From: Ferruginibacter sp.
GTDB lineage: Bacteria > Bacteroidota > Bacteroidia > Chitinophagales > Chitinophagaceae
NCBI GenBank assembly: GCA_025352435.1
Contig: JANXTN010000277.1
Span: forward strand, 1-22,555
DNA: 22,555 nt
Direction of reading: 5' to 3'
Shown piece by piece: positions 1 through 8,080 of this stretch. Numbering within the stretch: position 1 is the first letter of the stretch; each line of letters starts with the position of its first letter. The notes under the pieces were generated by a model that was given only the letters and a program-made list of their open reading frames with translations, ran no database searches and was not told where the DNA came from. Made by a program: the position numbers and the translations under genes.

Positions 1-1
1 G

Positions 2-1027
2 TTTTTTGAAGCATGGAGTGGGAGCGGTTTTATGCCTGGGCTTATGAAAACTTTTGATCAATATGCACTCACGTTTTCTATCATTATGATAACGCTTGAA
101 GTAATTGTAGGTGTAGCATTGCTTATAGGCTGGATGAAAAAAATTACTGCTACAATTCTATTATTGTTGATGATCTTCTTCACCTTTTTAACTTCCTATG
201 TTTTATTTACTGGTAAAATAAGAGCCTGTGGTTGTTTCGGAGATTGTATCCCGCTTACACCCGTGCAGACATTTAGTAAGGATATTGTATTGCTATTATT
301 ATCTATGACCCTATTGCTAAATACAAAATATATTTCACCAATAGCAAAACCGTTTTTTTCTTTCTTGTATATGCTGGCAGCAACAATTCTGGTGTTGTTT
401 CTTCAGTGGTACGTTTTGCGCAACTTGCCGCTTGCAGATTGCCTTCCATACAAAAAAGGAAACAATATTGTAGAGTTGCGTAAAACGCCCGTCAATGCAG
501 TACCTGACAAGTATGACTTTGCATTTATTTACAAAAAAGATGGGGTACAAAAAGAATTTAAAGGAGATGCTATACCTGACAGTACCTGGGAATTTGTTGA
601 TAGAAAACAGACGCTTACACAAAAAGGCAGCAACAACATTCCCGTGATAAGCGATTTTTCTTTGACAACAGAAAACGGTACTGACAGCACGGATGCCATT
701 CTAAATACCGACGGTGAATATTATTTGCTATATATAAAAGATTTAGAAACCTATCCAAATAATTGGGATGGAGATATCGAATTAGTTAAAACTATTGTGA
801 GCCAAAATAAGGATATTTATATCGTTACCTCCCAACTCGCAAAAGTAAAAGAGAGATTTATTAGAGCCTGGGAGAAGGACAATACTGACATACAAAAAAT
901 TAAATTTTTAAGTTGCGATGCAACCATAATGAAAACGGTTGCTAGAGTAAACCCTACATTGTATTTAATGAATGGTCCTGTAGTTATGGATAAATTTAGT
1001 TGGACAAACTTCGAAAACATTAAATAA
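2..1027 (+). CDS. DoxX/MauE-like membrane protein, BT_3928 type (5' end outside window)
   Basis: The first ATG is at base 32, but the frame is open to the window edge and the residues before it (FFEAWSGSGF) read naturally into the protein, so the true start lies upstream and this is a partial gene. The visible part has about four membrane segments (counted from the ATG: roughly residues 11-35, 38-61, 84-97 and 108-131). A cysteine cluster, RACGCFGDC, lies in the loop after the second segment and resembles the one in DoxX/MauE proteins of Bacteroidota. From about residue 200 to 331 there is a soluble, thioredoxin-fold-like tail with a lone cysteine (LSCDAT). MauE/DoxX relatives are linked to thiol redox chemistry in the membrane, but the function of this branch is not established. 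The permease gene follows about 10 bases downstream, so the two are probably co-transcribed. Confidence 0.8.
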   Translation, partial: FFEAWSGSGFMPGLMKTFDQYALTFSIIMITLEVIVGVALLIGWMKKITATILLLLMIFFTFLTSYVLFTGKIRACGCFGDCIPLTPVQTFSKDIVLLLLSMTLLLNTKYISPIAKPFFSFLYMLAATILVLFLQWYVLRNLPLADCLPYKKGNNIVELRKTPVNAVPDKYDFAFIYKKDGVQKEFKGDAIPDSTWEFVDRKQTLTQKGSNNIPVISDFSLTTENGTDSTDAILNTDGEYYLLYIKDLETYPNNWDGDIELVKTIVSQNKDIYIVTSQLAKVKERFIRAWEKDNTDIQKIKFLSCDATIMKTVARVNPTLYLMNGPVVMDKFSWTNFENIK

Positions 1028-1037
1028 ATATTTCTCT

Positions 1038-2081
1038 TTGGTTGCCATTCTTAAAAAAATACTTTTTGCATTGCTTGTACTGCCGGGCGTTCTGGCTCTG
1101 GTATTTGTAATGTTTCAGGGCTTTGGTGACCCTGCAAGATTAATAGTGGGGCAGACTGGAGATAAAAAAACATTGGACAATATCCGTAAGGATCTCTACC
1201 TCGATCAACCAAAATGGAAACAGTTCCTTTTATATGTAAATGATGTTTCTCCTATAGCTTTTCATTCAAAAGAAGATATTGCAAAGAAAAATTTAAAAGG
1301 CATTTTTATAGGTGGTGAAAAGAAAGTAGGATTAAAAATTCCCTATCTGCGAAAAAGTTATCAAACGAAAAAAGATACAACCGCGGTATTGGCTGAAGCG
1401 TTGCCTGCAACATTAATCCTCGCATTTACCGCAATGTTATTTGCGTGTTTTTTTGGCATTCTACTCGGGGTAGTATCAGCTATAAAAAAAGATACATGGA
1501 TAGATAAGTCTTGTATGCTTGTTAGCATTGCCGGAATTTCAGCACCTTCATTTTTTATCGCCATAATAGTTGCCTATTTTTTTGGTTATATGCTCCACAG
1601 TTATACAGGTTTAAACATAACGGGCAGTTTGTACGAAATAGATGAGGTAACCGGTGAAAAATATTTAGCAGTCAAAAATCTGGTGCTACCCGCATTTACT
1701 TTGGGCGTTCGACCACTTGCGATTATAGCCCAGCTCACAAGAAGTTCTATGTTAGAAGTATTGCAGCAAGATTTTATTCGCACTGCTTATGCCAAAGGCC
1801 TTTCCAAGAAGACAGTAATATTTAAACATGCATTGCGAAATGCACTAAACCCCGTTGTAACCGCAATTACGGGCTGGTTTGCAGAGTTACTGGCAGGCGC
1901 TTTTTTTATTGAATATATTTTTGGCTGGAAAGGGATAGGAAAAATAACAGTGAATGCTTTGGAAAAATTAGATTATCCTATAGTAATGGGGGCAGTTTTA
2001 TTAAGTGCAGTAATATTAATTGGCATAAATATTTTGGCAGATTTGCTTTATAGGATTATTGATCCTCGTATAAAGCAATAA
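1038..2081 (+). CDS. ABC transporter permease, DppB/OppB type
   Basis: Inner-membrane subunit of a peptide/nickel-class ABC importer. The N-terminal segment (residues about 5-25) is followed by a periplasmic stretch with the family pattern GDPARLIVG and LYLDQPKWKQFLLYV. Five further membrane segments span about residues 119-340. The EAA loop that contacts the ATPase is clear (FIRTAYAKGLSKK then HALRNALNPVV, about residues 247-275), and the protein ends in the usual DPRIK. At 347 residues it is close to normal length. The start is TTG: the frame upstream is open to about base 984 but has no ATG or GTG. No DppC-type permease, ATPase or binding protein is adjacent, so partners must be encoded elsewhere. 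Substrate is unknown. Confidence 0.88.
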   Translation: MVAILKKILFALLVLPGVLALVFVMFQGFGDPARLIVGQTGDKKTLDNIRKDLYLDQPKWKQFLLYVNDVSPIAFHSKEDIAKKNLKGIFIGGEKKVGLKIPYLRKSYQTKKDTTAVLAEALPATLILAFTAMLFACFFGILLGVVSAIKKDTWIDKSCMLVSIAGISAPSFFIAIIVAYFFGYMLHSYTGLNITGSLYEIDEVTGEKYLAVKNLVLPAFTLGVRPLAIIAQLTRSSMLEVLQQDFIRTAYAKGLSKKTVIFKHALRNALNPVVTAITGWFAELLAGAFFIEYIFGWKGIGKITVNALEKLDYPIVMGAVLLSAVILIGINILADLLYRIIDPRIKQ

Positions 2082-2110
2082 AAAAGCCGAACAAAATTTG
2101 TTCGGCTTTT
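2082..2110. terminator. bidirectional intrinsic terminator between convergent genes
   Basis: A near-perfect inverted repeat, AAAAGCCGAACA / TGTTCGGCTTTT, starts immediately after the permease stop codon. It has an A run on one side and a T run on the other, so it can act for both the permease (+) and the small gene ending at 2117 (-). Confidence 0.85.
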
Positions 2111-2116
2111 CAAAAT

Positions 2117-2419
2117 TTATCTTAGCAGTAAAATCAACACTAAAATTATTATGATAACAGCACCTACAGATAAGTAAACTCTCTTATCCAAACCTCCAGC
2201 TTGCTTTTTCATTAGCTTCAATTCTTTCCGCAACTCCGCCTTATCATTTTCATTTAAGGACGTTTTATCCATATTTTGAATTTCGTTTACCCGGCTAATG
2301 ATGTGCGCATATACAGCAGCATCTTTAGATTTGTCCGGAGGATTAATCATTGCAGCGTTAGCAAATGAGCCAATAAGCATGGCTAAAGATAAGAATGAAA
2401 GGCGAATTTTGTTTTTCAT
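2117..2419 (-). CDS. small exported protein with C-terminal membrane anchor, unknown function
   Basis: A 100-residue protein of no recognised family. Residues 1-22 form a signal peptide (basic start, hydrophobic core, cleavage after SFANA). Residues about 25-80 are polar and charged, with a helical, possibly coiled-coil stretch around 40-75. Residues 81-99 form a strong membrane segment ending one residue before the C-terminus (final residue Arg). The likely mature form is a short periplasmic domain tethered at its C-terminus. It starts at ATG 2419 after an AT-rich leader, diverges from the lipoprotein gene at 2539, and shares the terminator at 2082-2110 with the permease. The composition and signal peptide support a real gene, and short signal-plus-tail-anchor proteins like this are common but uncharacterised in Chitinophagaceae. 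Confidence 0.65.
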   Translation of the reverse strand: MKNKIRLSFLSLAMLIGSFANAAMINPPDKSKDAAVYAHIISRVNEIQNMDKTSLNENDKAELRKELKLMKKQAGGLDKRVYLSVGAVIIIILVLILLLR

Positions 2420-2538
2420 GTTGTTTTTTTTTAAAAGTAAATAGTTAATAGAAGATTAACAAATATTAAACCGATTTCTTTTTAAAAAAAATAATGGTAT
2501 AATTATTTCTCTCCGTGCAATAACCAAAGAAACAAACT

Positions 2539-3081
2539 ATGAAATCAACTGTCTTTATTATTATCATTGCTGCAAGCATTGCAGTTATCAGCTGTACTAA
2601 TGAAAGAACACAAGAACGGGCTGTAAACGATGTTGCTACAAAAACAACTACCGAAGGGAAAAGAAAAACAATTACTACTCAGGAAGTTCCGGATACCATC
2701 CAGTATACTTTTAAACAAAAATACCCAAAAGCCATTTCACCTGTCTGGGTTGAATATACGCCTGTAGAAACAGACGAACTCCCGATGGATAATAGTTATT
2801 ATTATGCAACTTTTCAGGATCAAGGTATGGATGTAACTACTTGGTATAACAAGATGGGTGATTGGGTAAAAACGTCTACACGCATCCCCGGCGATTCTCG
2901 TTTGCCTGATGCAGTAAATAAAACTTTAAATGAACAATATCCCGGTTATAAAATAGATGAAATCAATAAAGAGAATGATAAGAACATGGATATGTATGAG
3001 ATTAAATTAAAAAAAGGGGAGGAGAAAGCAAAGTTGAAGGTCTTGCAAAATGGTGAAGTTTTTAAAAGAAAAGAAAAGTAA
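2539..3081 (+). CDS. PepSY-like (putative beta-lactamase-inhibitor-like) lipoprotein
   Basis: The signal peptide ends in a lipobox, AVISC, with Cys19 as the predicted lipid-modified residue, followed by a Thr/Lys-rich linker to about residue 47. Two related units follow. Unit one (about 50-118) begins VPDTIQYTFKQKYPKA, and unit two (about 122-178) begins LPDAVNKTLNEQYPGY. This pattern (a helix with a KYP/QYP turn, then strands containing W/Y) matches the PepSY-like family common in Bacteroidota. Such proteins are exported and often sit at the cell envelope; binding partners are generally unknown. The gene is monocistronic: divergent from 2117-2419 and followed by a strong terminator. The family call rests on motif resemblance. 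Confidence 0.72.
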   Translation: MKSTVFIIIIAASIAVISCTNERTQERAVNDVATKTTTEGKRKTITTQEVPDTIQYTFKQKYPKAISPVWVEYTPVETDELPMDNSYYYATFQDQGMDVTTWYNKMGDWVKTSTRIPGDSRLPDAVNKTLNEQYPGYKIDEINKENDKNMDMYEIKLKKGEEKAKLKVLQNGEVFKRKEK

Positions 3082-3097
3082 ATTCTTTTAGTTATTA

Positions 3098-3126
3098 AAT
3101 CCCGCGACTTTAAAGCGGGATTTTTT
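3098..3126 (+). terminator. intrinsic terminator after PepSY-like lipoprotein gene
   Basis: The stem AATCCCGC / GCGGGATT encloses a 9-base loop and is followed by a run of six T. It lies 17 bases after the stop codon at 3081. Confidence 0.88.
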
Positions 3127-3170
3127 GTTTAAACACTTATTTGAAAATTCTTTCCTGCCGCAATAAAACA

Positions 3171-3178
3171 TACATTTG
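3171..3178 (+). promoter_or_regulatory. Bacteroidota-type -7 promoter element for thiolase gene
   Basis: TACATTTG, followed by CA, matches the TAnnTTTG consensus of the Bacteroidota primary sigma factor. It ends 14 bases before the ATG, which implies a very short 5' leader. No well-spaced -33 TTTG is evident. Confidence 0.6.
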
Positions 3179-3192
3179 CAATCAAAAAAATC

Positions 3193-4374
3193 ATGCAAGA
3201 AGTATATATATTATCAGCCGTTCGCACTCCAATTGGAAGTTTTGGTGGTTCATTAAAAGAGGTTACTGCAACACAGTTAGGAGCTGTCGCAATAAAAGGA
3301 GCTTTGGAAAAAAGCGGACTAAAAGCTGATCAAATTGAAGATGTTCTCATGGGCTCGGTGATACAGGCAAACCTCGGCCAGGCGCCGGCACGGCAGGCAG
3401 CAAAAGTTGCCGGTTTACCAAACGAAGTAAATTGTACAACCATTAATAAAGTATGTGCAAGCGGAATGAAAGCTATTGCGCAGGCTGCTCAAAGCATTAT
3501 GCTTGGCGATGCAGATATTGTAATTGCAGGCGGAATGGAAAGCATGAGCAATGTACCTTTCTACACAGAAAATATGCGTTGGGGAAATAAATATGGCAAC
3601 GTACAAATGATTGACGGGCTGGCAAAAGATGGCCTTACTGATGTATATGATGGTAAGGCAATGGGCAACGCTGCCGAGTTTTGTGCTACAAGTTGCGGCA
3701 TTAGTAGAGAAGACCAGGATGCTTTTGCTGTAGAAAGTTACAAGCGTTCACAGGCAGCATCTAACGAAGGAAAATTTAAAAATGAAATAGTTCCTGTTTC
3801 CATTCCACAAAGAAAAGGTGACCCAATAATATTTTCCAAAGATGAAGAACCGTTTAATGTAAAATTTGATAAAATTGCGGGATTAAAAGGTGCATTTGTA
3901 AAGGATGGTACCGTAACTGCGGCAAACTCCAGCACAATGAATGATGGGGCTGCTGCAGTTGTGCTAATCAGTAAGAAAAAAATGGAAGAGTTAGGCTTAA
4001 AGGCCATTGGTAAAATTATAAGCTATGCAGATGCAGAACAAGCGCCTGAATTGTTTACTACAACGCCGTCAATTGCTGTGCCTAAAGCGGTAGCCAAAGC
4101 AGGACTAACAATGGAAGATATCAGTTTTTGGGAATTGAACGAAGCCTTTGCAGTAGTAGGATTAGAGAATACAAAACGTATGAAGTTGGATGCCTCCAAA
4201 GTAAACGTGAATGGAGGTGCAGTTTCTATTGGTCATCCTTTGGGGGCAAGTGGAGCAAGAATAATCGTTACACTTCTAAATGTTTTAAAACAAAACAATG
4301 CTAAATATGGTGCTGCAGGTATTTGCAATGGCGGTGGTGGCGCAAGTGCCATGGTAATAGAAAACATAAACTGA
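3193..4374 (+). CDS. acetyl-CoA C-acetyltransferase (thiolase)
   Basis: Catalyses the reversible condensation of two acetyl-CoA to acetoacetyl-CoA, or thiolysis of 3-ketoacyl-CoA, in the cytoplasm. All catalytic elements are visible. The acyl-accepting Cys is at about residue 88 (INKVCASGMKA). The GGMESMS motif follows at about 118-124, the GHPLGASGAR box has His at about 348, and CNGGGGASAM has the second catalytic Cys at about 378. The N-terminus (YILSAVRTPIGSFGG) and the 393-residue length are standard. The short-chain biosynthetic type (AtoB/PhaA-like) is favoured over FadA, but sequence alone does not decide the direction of use. It is transcribed alone, between the terminator at 3098-3126 and the convergent ppk1. 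Confidence 0.92.
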   Translation: MQEVYILSAVRTPIGSFGGSLKEVTATQLGAVAIKGALEKSGLKADQIEDVLMGSVIQANLGQAPARQAAKVAGLPNEVNCTTINKVCASGMKAIAQAAQSIMLGDADIVIAGGMESMSNVPFYTENMRWGNKYGNVQMIDGLAKDGLTDVYDGKAMGNAAEFCATSCGISREDQDAFAVESYKRSQAASNEGKFKNEIVPVSIPQRKGDPIIFSKDEEPFNVKFDKIAGLKGAFVKDGTVTAANSSTMNDGAAAVVLISKKKMEELGLKAIGKIISYADAEQAPELFTTTPSIAVPKAVAKAGLTMEDISFWELNEAFAVVGLENTKRMKLDASKVNVNGGAVSIGHPLGASGARIIVTLLNVLKQNNAKYGAAGICNGGGGASAMVIENIN

Positions 4375-4399
4375 TCAGCTTGATGTAGACATTATTTGG

Positions 4400-4425
4400 A
4401 AGGGAAACGATTCAGTTTATCCCTT
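4400..4425. terminator. weak hairpin between convergent thiolase and ppk1 genes
   Basis: AAGGGAAAC pairs with GTTTATCCCTT through a 2-base bulge and a 6-base loop. It overlaps the ppk1 stop codon, and the flanking T run is poor. It may serve as a convergent terminator but is much weaker than the other hairpins in the window. Confidence 0.3.
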
Positions 4426-6493
4426 ATTTAGGTCCACCTGTTTTATTTAGGTAATTAAATATTTCTATTTGAGATCTTACTTTTTTTGTATTTCTTGGAT
4501 TGATATATTGATTGCTCAATTCATTGTCAAGCTCTCTTGCTTTTATGTTATCTCTCAGTTGAATTCCAACGATTTCTATAATTTCTTTTTTTAAATCTTT
4601 TTCAAGCACGGGACAGGCCACTTCAATTCGATGGTCAATGTTTCTCACCATCCAGTCTGCAGATGAAACATAAACCTTGGGATCGCCATTATTTTCAAAT
4701 ATCATTACACGGGCATGTTCTAAATACTCGTCAATAATACTGATGGCCTCAAGGGATTTTTTGAATTTTTTATTTTCTGTAAACATGCAACAAATACCTC
4801 TGATAATTAATTTTATTTGAACGCCTGCTTTTGCTGCTTCTGTAAGTTTTTCTATGAGAAGTGCGTCACTTAATGAATTTAATTTAAGCGTAATACCTGC
4901 CGGTTTTTTGTGATTGGCAGATTTGATTTCTTTATTGATAAGCAAATTTATTTGTCTTCGCATATTTACAGGGCTAACCAGCAAAAGTTTACAAGATTTG
5001 AGTAAACCAATTCTTAATGAAGGGTTTTCCAAATAAGTAAAAATGCGGTTTACATCAGCCATTAAATTTCTATCAGATGTAAGCAGACAGTGGTCTCCAT
5101 AAAGTCTTGCTGTTTTTTCATTCAAATTACCTGTGCTTATAAAACCATAATGCGTTGTTACGTTTTTTACTCTCCTTTTTATAAGGCAGAGTTTTGCATG
5201 TACCTTTAAATCCGGCACGCCCAATAAAACTCTTACCCCCGCTTCTTCCAGCACTTCCTTCCATTCAAGATTTGCTTCTTCATCAAAACGTGCTCGTAAT
5301 TCCAACATGACGGTTACCTGTTTGCCATTGCGCACCGCATTGGTAAGTGCATTAATTACTTTTGATCTGGAGGCCAGTCGGTAGCAGGTTATTTTTATAC
5401 TTACTACTTCAGGGTCGATAGCAGCTTCTCTTAAAAAATCTATGATGCTGTCATACGAATGATAAGGAAAATGAAGCATGACATCTTCCTCCATTACTAC
5501 AGCTGTAACACTGTTACTGTTTTTGAGCTGTGGATGCGTAAAAGGTTTTTTCCGCAGATTCTTCTGTGAAAATACACTTTCCGGAAAATTTATAAAATCT
5601 TTGTAATTATGAATACTTCCACCGGGTATCATATTTTCGTTATGGGTGAGGCCCAGCCTTTTTACCAGATAATTGAGCAATGCGGGTTCAATCTCTTTGT
5701 CATAAACAAAACGCACCGGCTTACCTTTTTTTCTGTTTTTTAAACCTTTCTGTATTTTTTGTATCAGCGATCCTGAAACGTCATTGTCCACATCGATTTC
5801 TGCATCTCTTGTAACTTTTATTATGTGAGATGAAAATTTATCATAGCCGAAAAAAGAAAAAATATTTGGTAAACAAAACCTGATTACATCTTCCAATAAA
5901 ATAACATACTGCTCATCATTTTTAGAAGGCAATATTAAAAATCTGGAAAGATGACGGGTTGGTACTGATACTAATGCAAAACGTTGAGGTATTGACCGAT
6001 CCTGCTTTGTAAGTCTACAAGCTAAGTAAATTGATTTATCGTTAAGTACTGGAAACTGGTGCAAACTTTCAATCATTAAGGGAATAATATAGCTCCTTAC
6101 TTCTTCATTAAAATAATCAAGAATGAATTTTTGATGCGAGGCAGAAAGTTTTTTTTCGTTAACAATATTAATTTTTTCCTTTTTCAGTTCCCGGAGAATC
6201 TCCTTCCATATTCTTTCGAATTCCTTTTGTTGTGCTATAACTTTTTCCTGAATTTCATCGAGAATATTTTGTGGGTCAACTTCCAAATGCATTTTGGCTT
6301 TGTTGCCAAGCTCTATCATTTTTTTTAGACCCGCTACTCGTACTCTAAAAAACTCATCAAGGTTATTTGAAAATATTCCAAGGAATTTTATTCGCTCTTT
6401 TACAGGCACTGAATCATCTGCAGCTTCCTGTAACACACGACTATTAAAAGATAACCAGCTTATATCTCTTACTATTGTTTTTTTATGAGACAT
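4424..6493 (-). CDS. ppk1: polyphosphate kinase 1
   Basis: Polymerises the gamma-phosphate of ATP reversibly into inorganic polyphosphate, typically at the inner membrane. The four-domain layout is intact over 689 residues. The N domain opens with DISWLSFNSRVLQEA and FSNNLDEFFRVRVAGLKK, whose Asn (43/44) contacts the ATP base. The head domain has the usual HNYKDF region near 295. The C1 domain carries the phosphorylated His at about 432 in DLKVHAKLCLIKRR, with CYRLA (Arg about 372) and LRARFDEEANL upstream. The C2 domain has the second conserved His at about 593 in EYLEHARVMIFENNG. The ATG start gives the normal N-terminus. The rfaE2-like gene ends 78 bases upstream on the same strand, so ppk1 may be read from that operon or from its own promoter in the AT-rich gap. 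Confidence 0.95.
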   Translation of the reverse strand: MSHKKTIVRDISWLSFNSRVLQEAADDSVPVKERIKFLGIFSNNLDEFFRVRVAGLKKMIELGNKAKMHLEVDPQNILDEIQEKVIAQQKEFERIWKEILRELKKEKINIVNEKKLSASHQKFILDYFNEEVRSYIIPLMIESLHQFPVLNDKSIYLACRLTKQDRSIPQRFALVSVPTRHLSRFLILPSKNDEQYVILLEDVIRFCLPNIFSFFGYDKFSSHIIKVTRDAEIDVDNDVSGSLIQKIQKGLKNRKKGKPVRFVYDKEIEPALLNYLVKRLGLTHNENMIPGGSIHNYKDFINFPESVFSQKNLRKKPFTHPQLKNSNSVTAVVMEEDVMLHFPYHSYDSIIDFLREAAIDPEVVSIKITCYRLASRSKVINALTNAVRNGKQVTVMLELRARFDEEANLEWKEVLEEAGVRVLLGVPDLKVHAKLCLIKRRVKNVTTHYGFISTGNLNEKTARLYGDHCLLTSDRNLMADVNRIFTYLENPSLRIGLLKSCKLLLVSPVNMRRQINLLINKEIKSANHKKPAGITLKLNSLSDALLIEKLTEAAKAGVQIKLIIRGICCMFTENKKFKKSLEAISIIDEYLEHARVMIFENNGDPKVYVSSADWMVRNIDHRIEVACPVLEKDLKKEIIEIVGIQLRDNIKARELDNELSNQYINPRNTKKVRSQIEIFNYLNKTGGPK

Positions 6494-6571
6494 TCAATTA
6501 TTTTATGAAAATGGAAAAGTATATTTCTAAAAAATTATTTTAAAGTATTTGGTATTCATTTAAAATAAATT

Positions 6572-7066
6572 TTATAGCTCTCCTTTAATTTTTTTTATAA
6601 AGTTAGTTGTGGATATGCCTTCAACAATTTTGGCAATTTTTACTTGACCACCATGTGCAATAACTTCTTTTGCACCTGAAATTTGTTCAATTGTATAGTC
6701 ACCGCCCTTAACCAATACATCAGGCATTAATTCTTTTATTAAATCTAGCGGTGTATCTTCTGCAAATAAAATTACAGCATCTGTTTGTAAAAGAGACGCA
6801 AGTAAAAGAGCCCTTGCATTTTCATCATTTATAGGCCGAGTTGGACCTTTTAATTTTGTTACGGATCTATCAGCATTGATAGCTACAATTAAAACCTCTC
6901 CATATGATGCTGCTTCGTTTAGTGAGGCAATGTGTCCGCTATGAAGAATATCAAAAACACCGTTTGTAAATACTATTTTTTTGTTAAGCATTTTCCATCT
7001 ATACACCTGCTTTAATAAAGACTGTTTAGTATAAATTTTATCTTGGATTTGTTTGACTGATTGCAT
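6572..7066 (-). CDS. rfaE2: RfaE2-type ADP-heptose nucleotidyltransferase domain protein
   Basis: A single-domain cytidylyltransferase-like enzyme expected to convert D-glycero-beta-D-manno-heptose 1-phosphate and ATP to ADP-heptose for lipopolysaccharide core synthesis. The nucleotide-binding motif FTNGVFDILHSGH, with HSGH at residues 42-45, is intact. It is followed by the sugar-phosphate/ribose region GPTRPINDENAR and the ISTTNFIKKI C-terminal signature. In E. coli this domain is fused to a kinase (HldE); here it stands alone at 164 residues, as is usual in Bacteroidota, so the kinase must be elsewhere. The ATG start overlaps the end of the upstream membrane-protein gene by 29 bases, which suggests translational coupling. 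A related cytidylyltransferase with another substrate is possible. Confidence 0.85.
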   Translation of the reverse strand: MQSVKQIQDKIYTKQSLLKQVYRWKMLNKKIVFTNGVFDILHSGHIASLNEAASYGEVLIVAINADRSVTKLKGPTRPINDENARALLLASLLQTDAVILFAEDTPLDLIKELMPDVLVKGGDYTIEQISGAKEVIAHGGQVKIAKIVEGISTTNFIKKIKGEL

Positions 7067-8060
7067 TTTTTTTCTTGTTTATATAGGGTAGAACTATGAG
7101 TGAAATTAATCCCGCGACAACAATTATCCCTGTACTTACACCCCAGATAAGCCAGCCAAATGCATTGCCTTCAGAATCCTGAATTAAATATAACAACAGT
7201 GTTTCTTTTACAAATATTGGGAAAGAGCCAATCCCTCCAGGTGTTACTATCATGGCTAATGTAGACAATGATAGTACGGAACAGGCCGCCTTCAAATTTA
7301 AATGCGCAGTAGCTTCCATAGCTTTAAACCCAATATAAATTTGTAATAAATACATACACCAAATAAAGAGAGTGTGCAGGATGAATGCTTTTTTACTTTT
7401 CAAGTTTTTAATAGCTATAAAACCCTGCCCAATTCCGGTACCAAAACCTTTAATTTTTTGAAGTGTTTTATTATTAGGAAATGATAAAAATATCTTCCTG
7501 ATGATTACAATAAATACAGCGACTACAATAAATAAAATTAATATTTTCAGCCATAACGGAGTACCTCCCGGAGTTATAAAAGCCTGCAGTTTTTGTTTTA
7601 CAAAACTCCCTACAATGTCTATCTGTATAAGAACAGTAAAACAGATAAAAAATATATAAGTCAAAAGATCAAAAGTTCTTTCTATCAAAATTGTTCCTAT
7701 CAAATTATCGGCTTTTAAATTTTCATATTTTGCCAGTAAAGTACATTTAATTACTTCTCCTAGTCTTGGTATGGCAGAGTTTGCCAAATAACCAACCATA
7801 GTTGCCCCAAACACATTTTGTAAGGATGGATTATAACCCAAAGGTTCCATTAATAGCTTCCATCGCATAGATCTGCTAAGATGACTTAGGAGATTTATAA
7901 ATACAACCGGTATAACGAGGTAGTAATTTGCTTTAGCAAACGCATTTTTAAATTGTAACTCCTGCTCAGCCGTCATAGTATGTAGTTGCCACCATACCAG
8001 CAATATTCCTACACCTAAAAAAATTACATATTGCAATAATGAAAGTATTTTTTTGCCCAT
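7038..8060 (-). CDS. YbhN/lysylphosphatidylglycerol-synthase-TM-like membrane protein
   Basis: A polytopic inner-membrane protein of 340 residues with about seven to eight hydrophobic segments (for example about 9-25, 45-60, 132-150, 170-190, 225-245, 258-275, 303-325). Family signature elements are present: NSAIPRLGEVIKC (94-106), IERTFDLL (126-133) and the TPGGIGSFP re-entrant motif (273-281). Relatives include the flippase half of MprF and E. coli YbhN, and lipid or polyprenyl-linked substrate translocation is the usual proposal. There is no C-terminal aminoacyl-transferase domain, so it is not a full MprF. It starts 20 bases after panC and overlaps the rfaE2-like gene downstream, so it is in their operon. 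A role in envelope lipid or LPS precursor handling fits the neighbour but is inference. Confidence 0.85.
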   Translation of the reverse strand: MGKKILSLLQYVIFLGVGILLVWWQLHTMTAEQELQFKNAFAKANYYLVIPVVFINLLSHLSRSMRWKLLMEPLGYNPSLQNVFGATMVGYLANSAIPRLGEVIKCTLLAKYENLKADNLIGTILIERTFDLLTYIFFICFTVLIQIDIVGSFVKQKLQAFITPGGTPLWLKILILFIVVAVFIVIIRKIFLSFPNNKTLQKIKGFGTGIGQGFIAIKNLKSKKAFILHTLFIWCMYLLQIYIGFKAMEATAHLNLKAACSVLSLSTLAMIVTPGGIGSFPIFVKETLLLYLIQDSEGNAFGWLIWGVSTGIIVVAGLISLIVLPYINKKKNAISQTNPR

Positions 8061-8080
8061 GCCTTCCTTATTGTTTCTTG

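Noticed and set aside
3141..3329. Short + frame overlapping the thiolase start
   Set aside because: It lies mostly inside the thiolase gene in another frame and has Lys/Arg/Ser-rich composition typical of a shadow frame.
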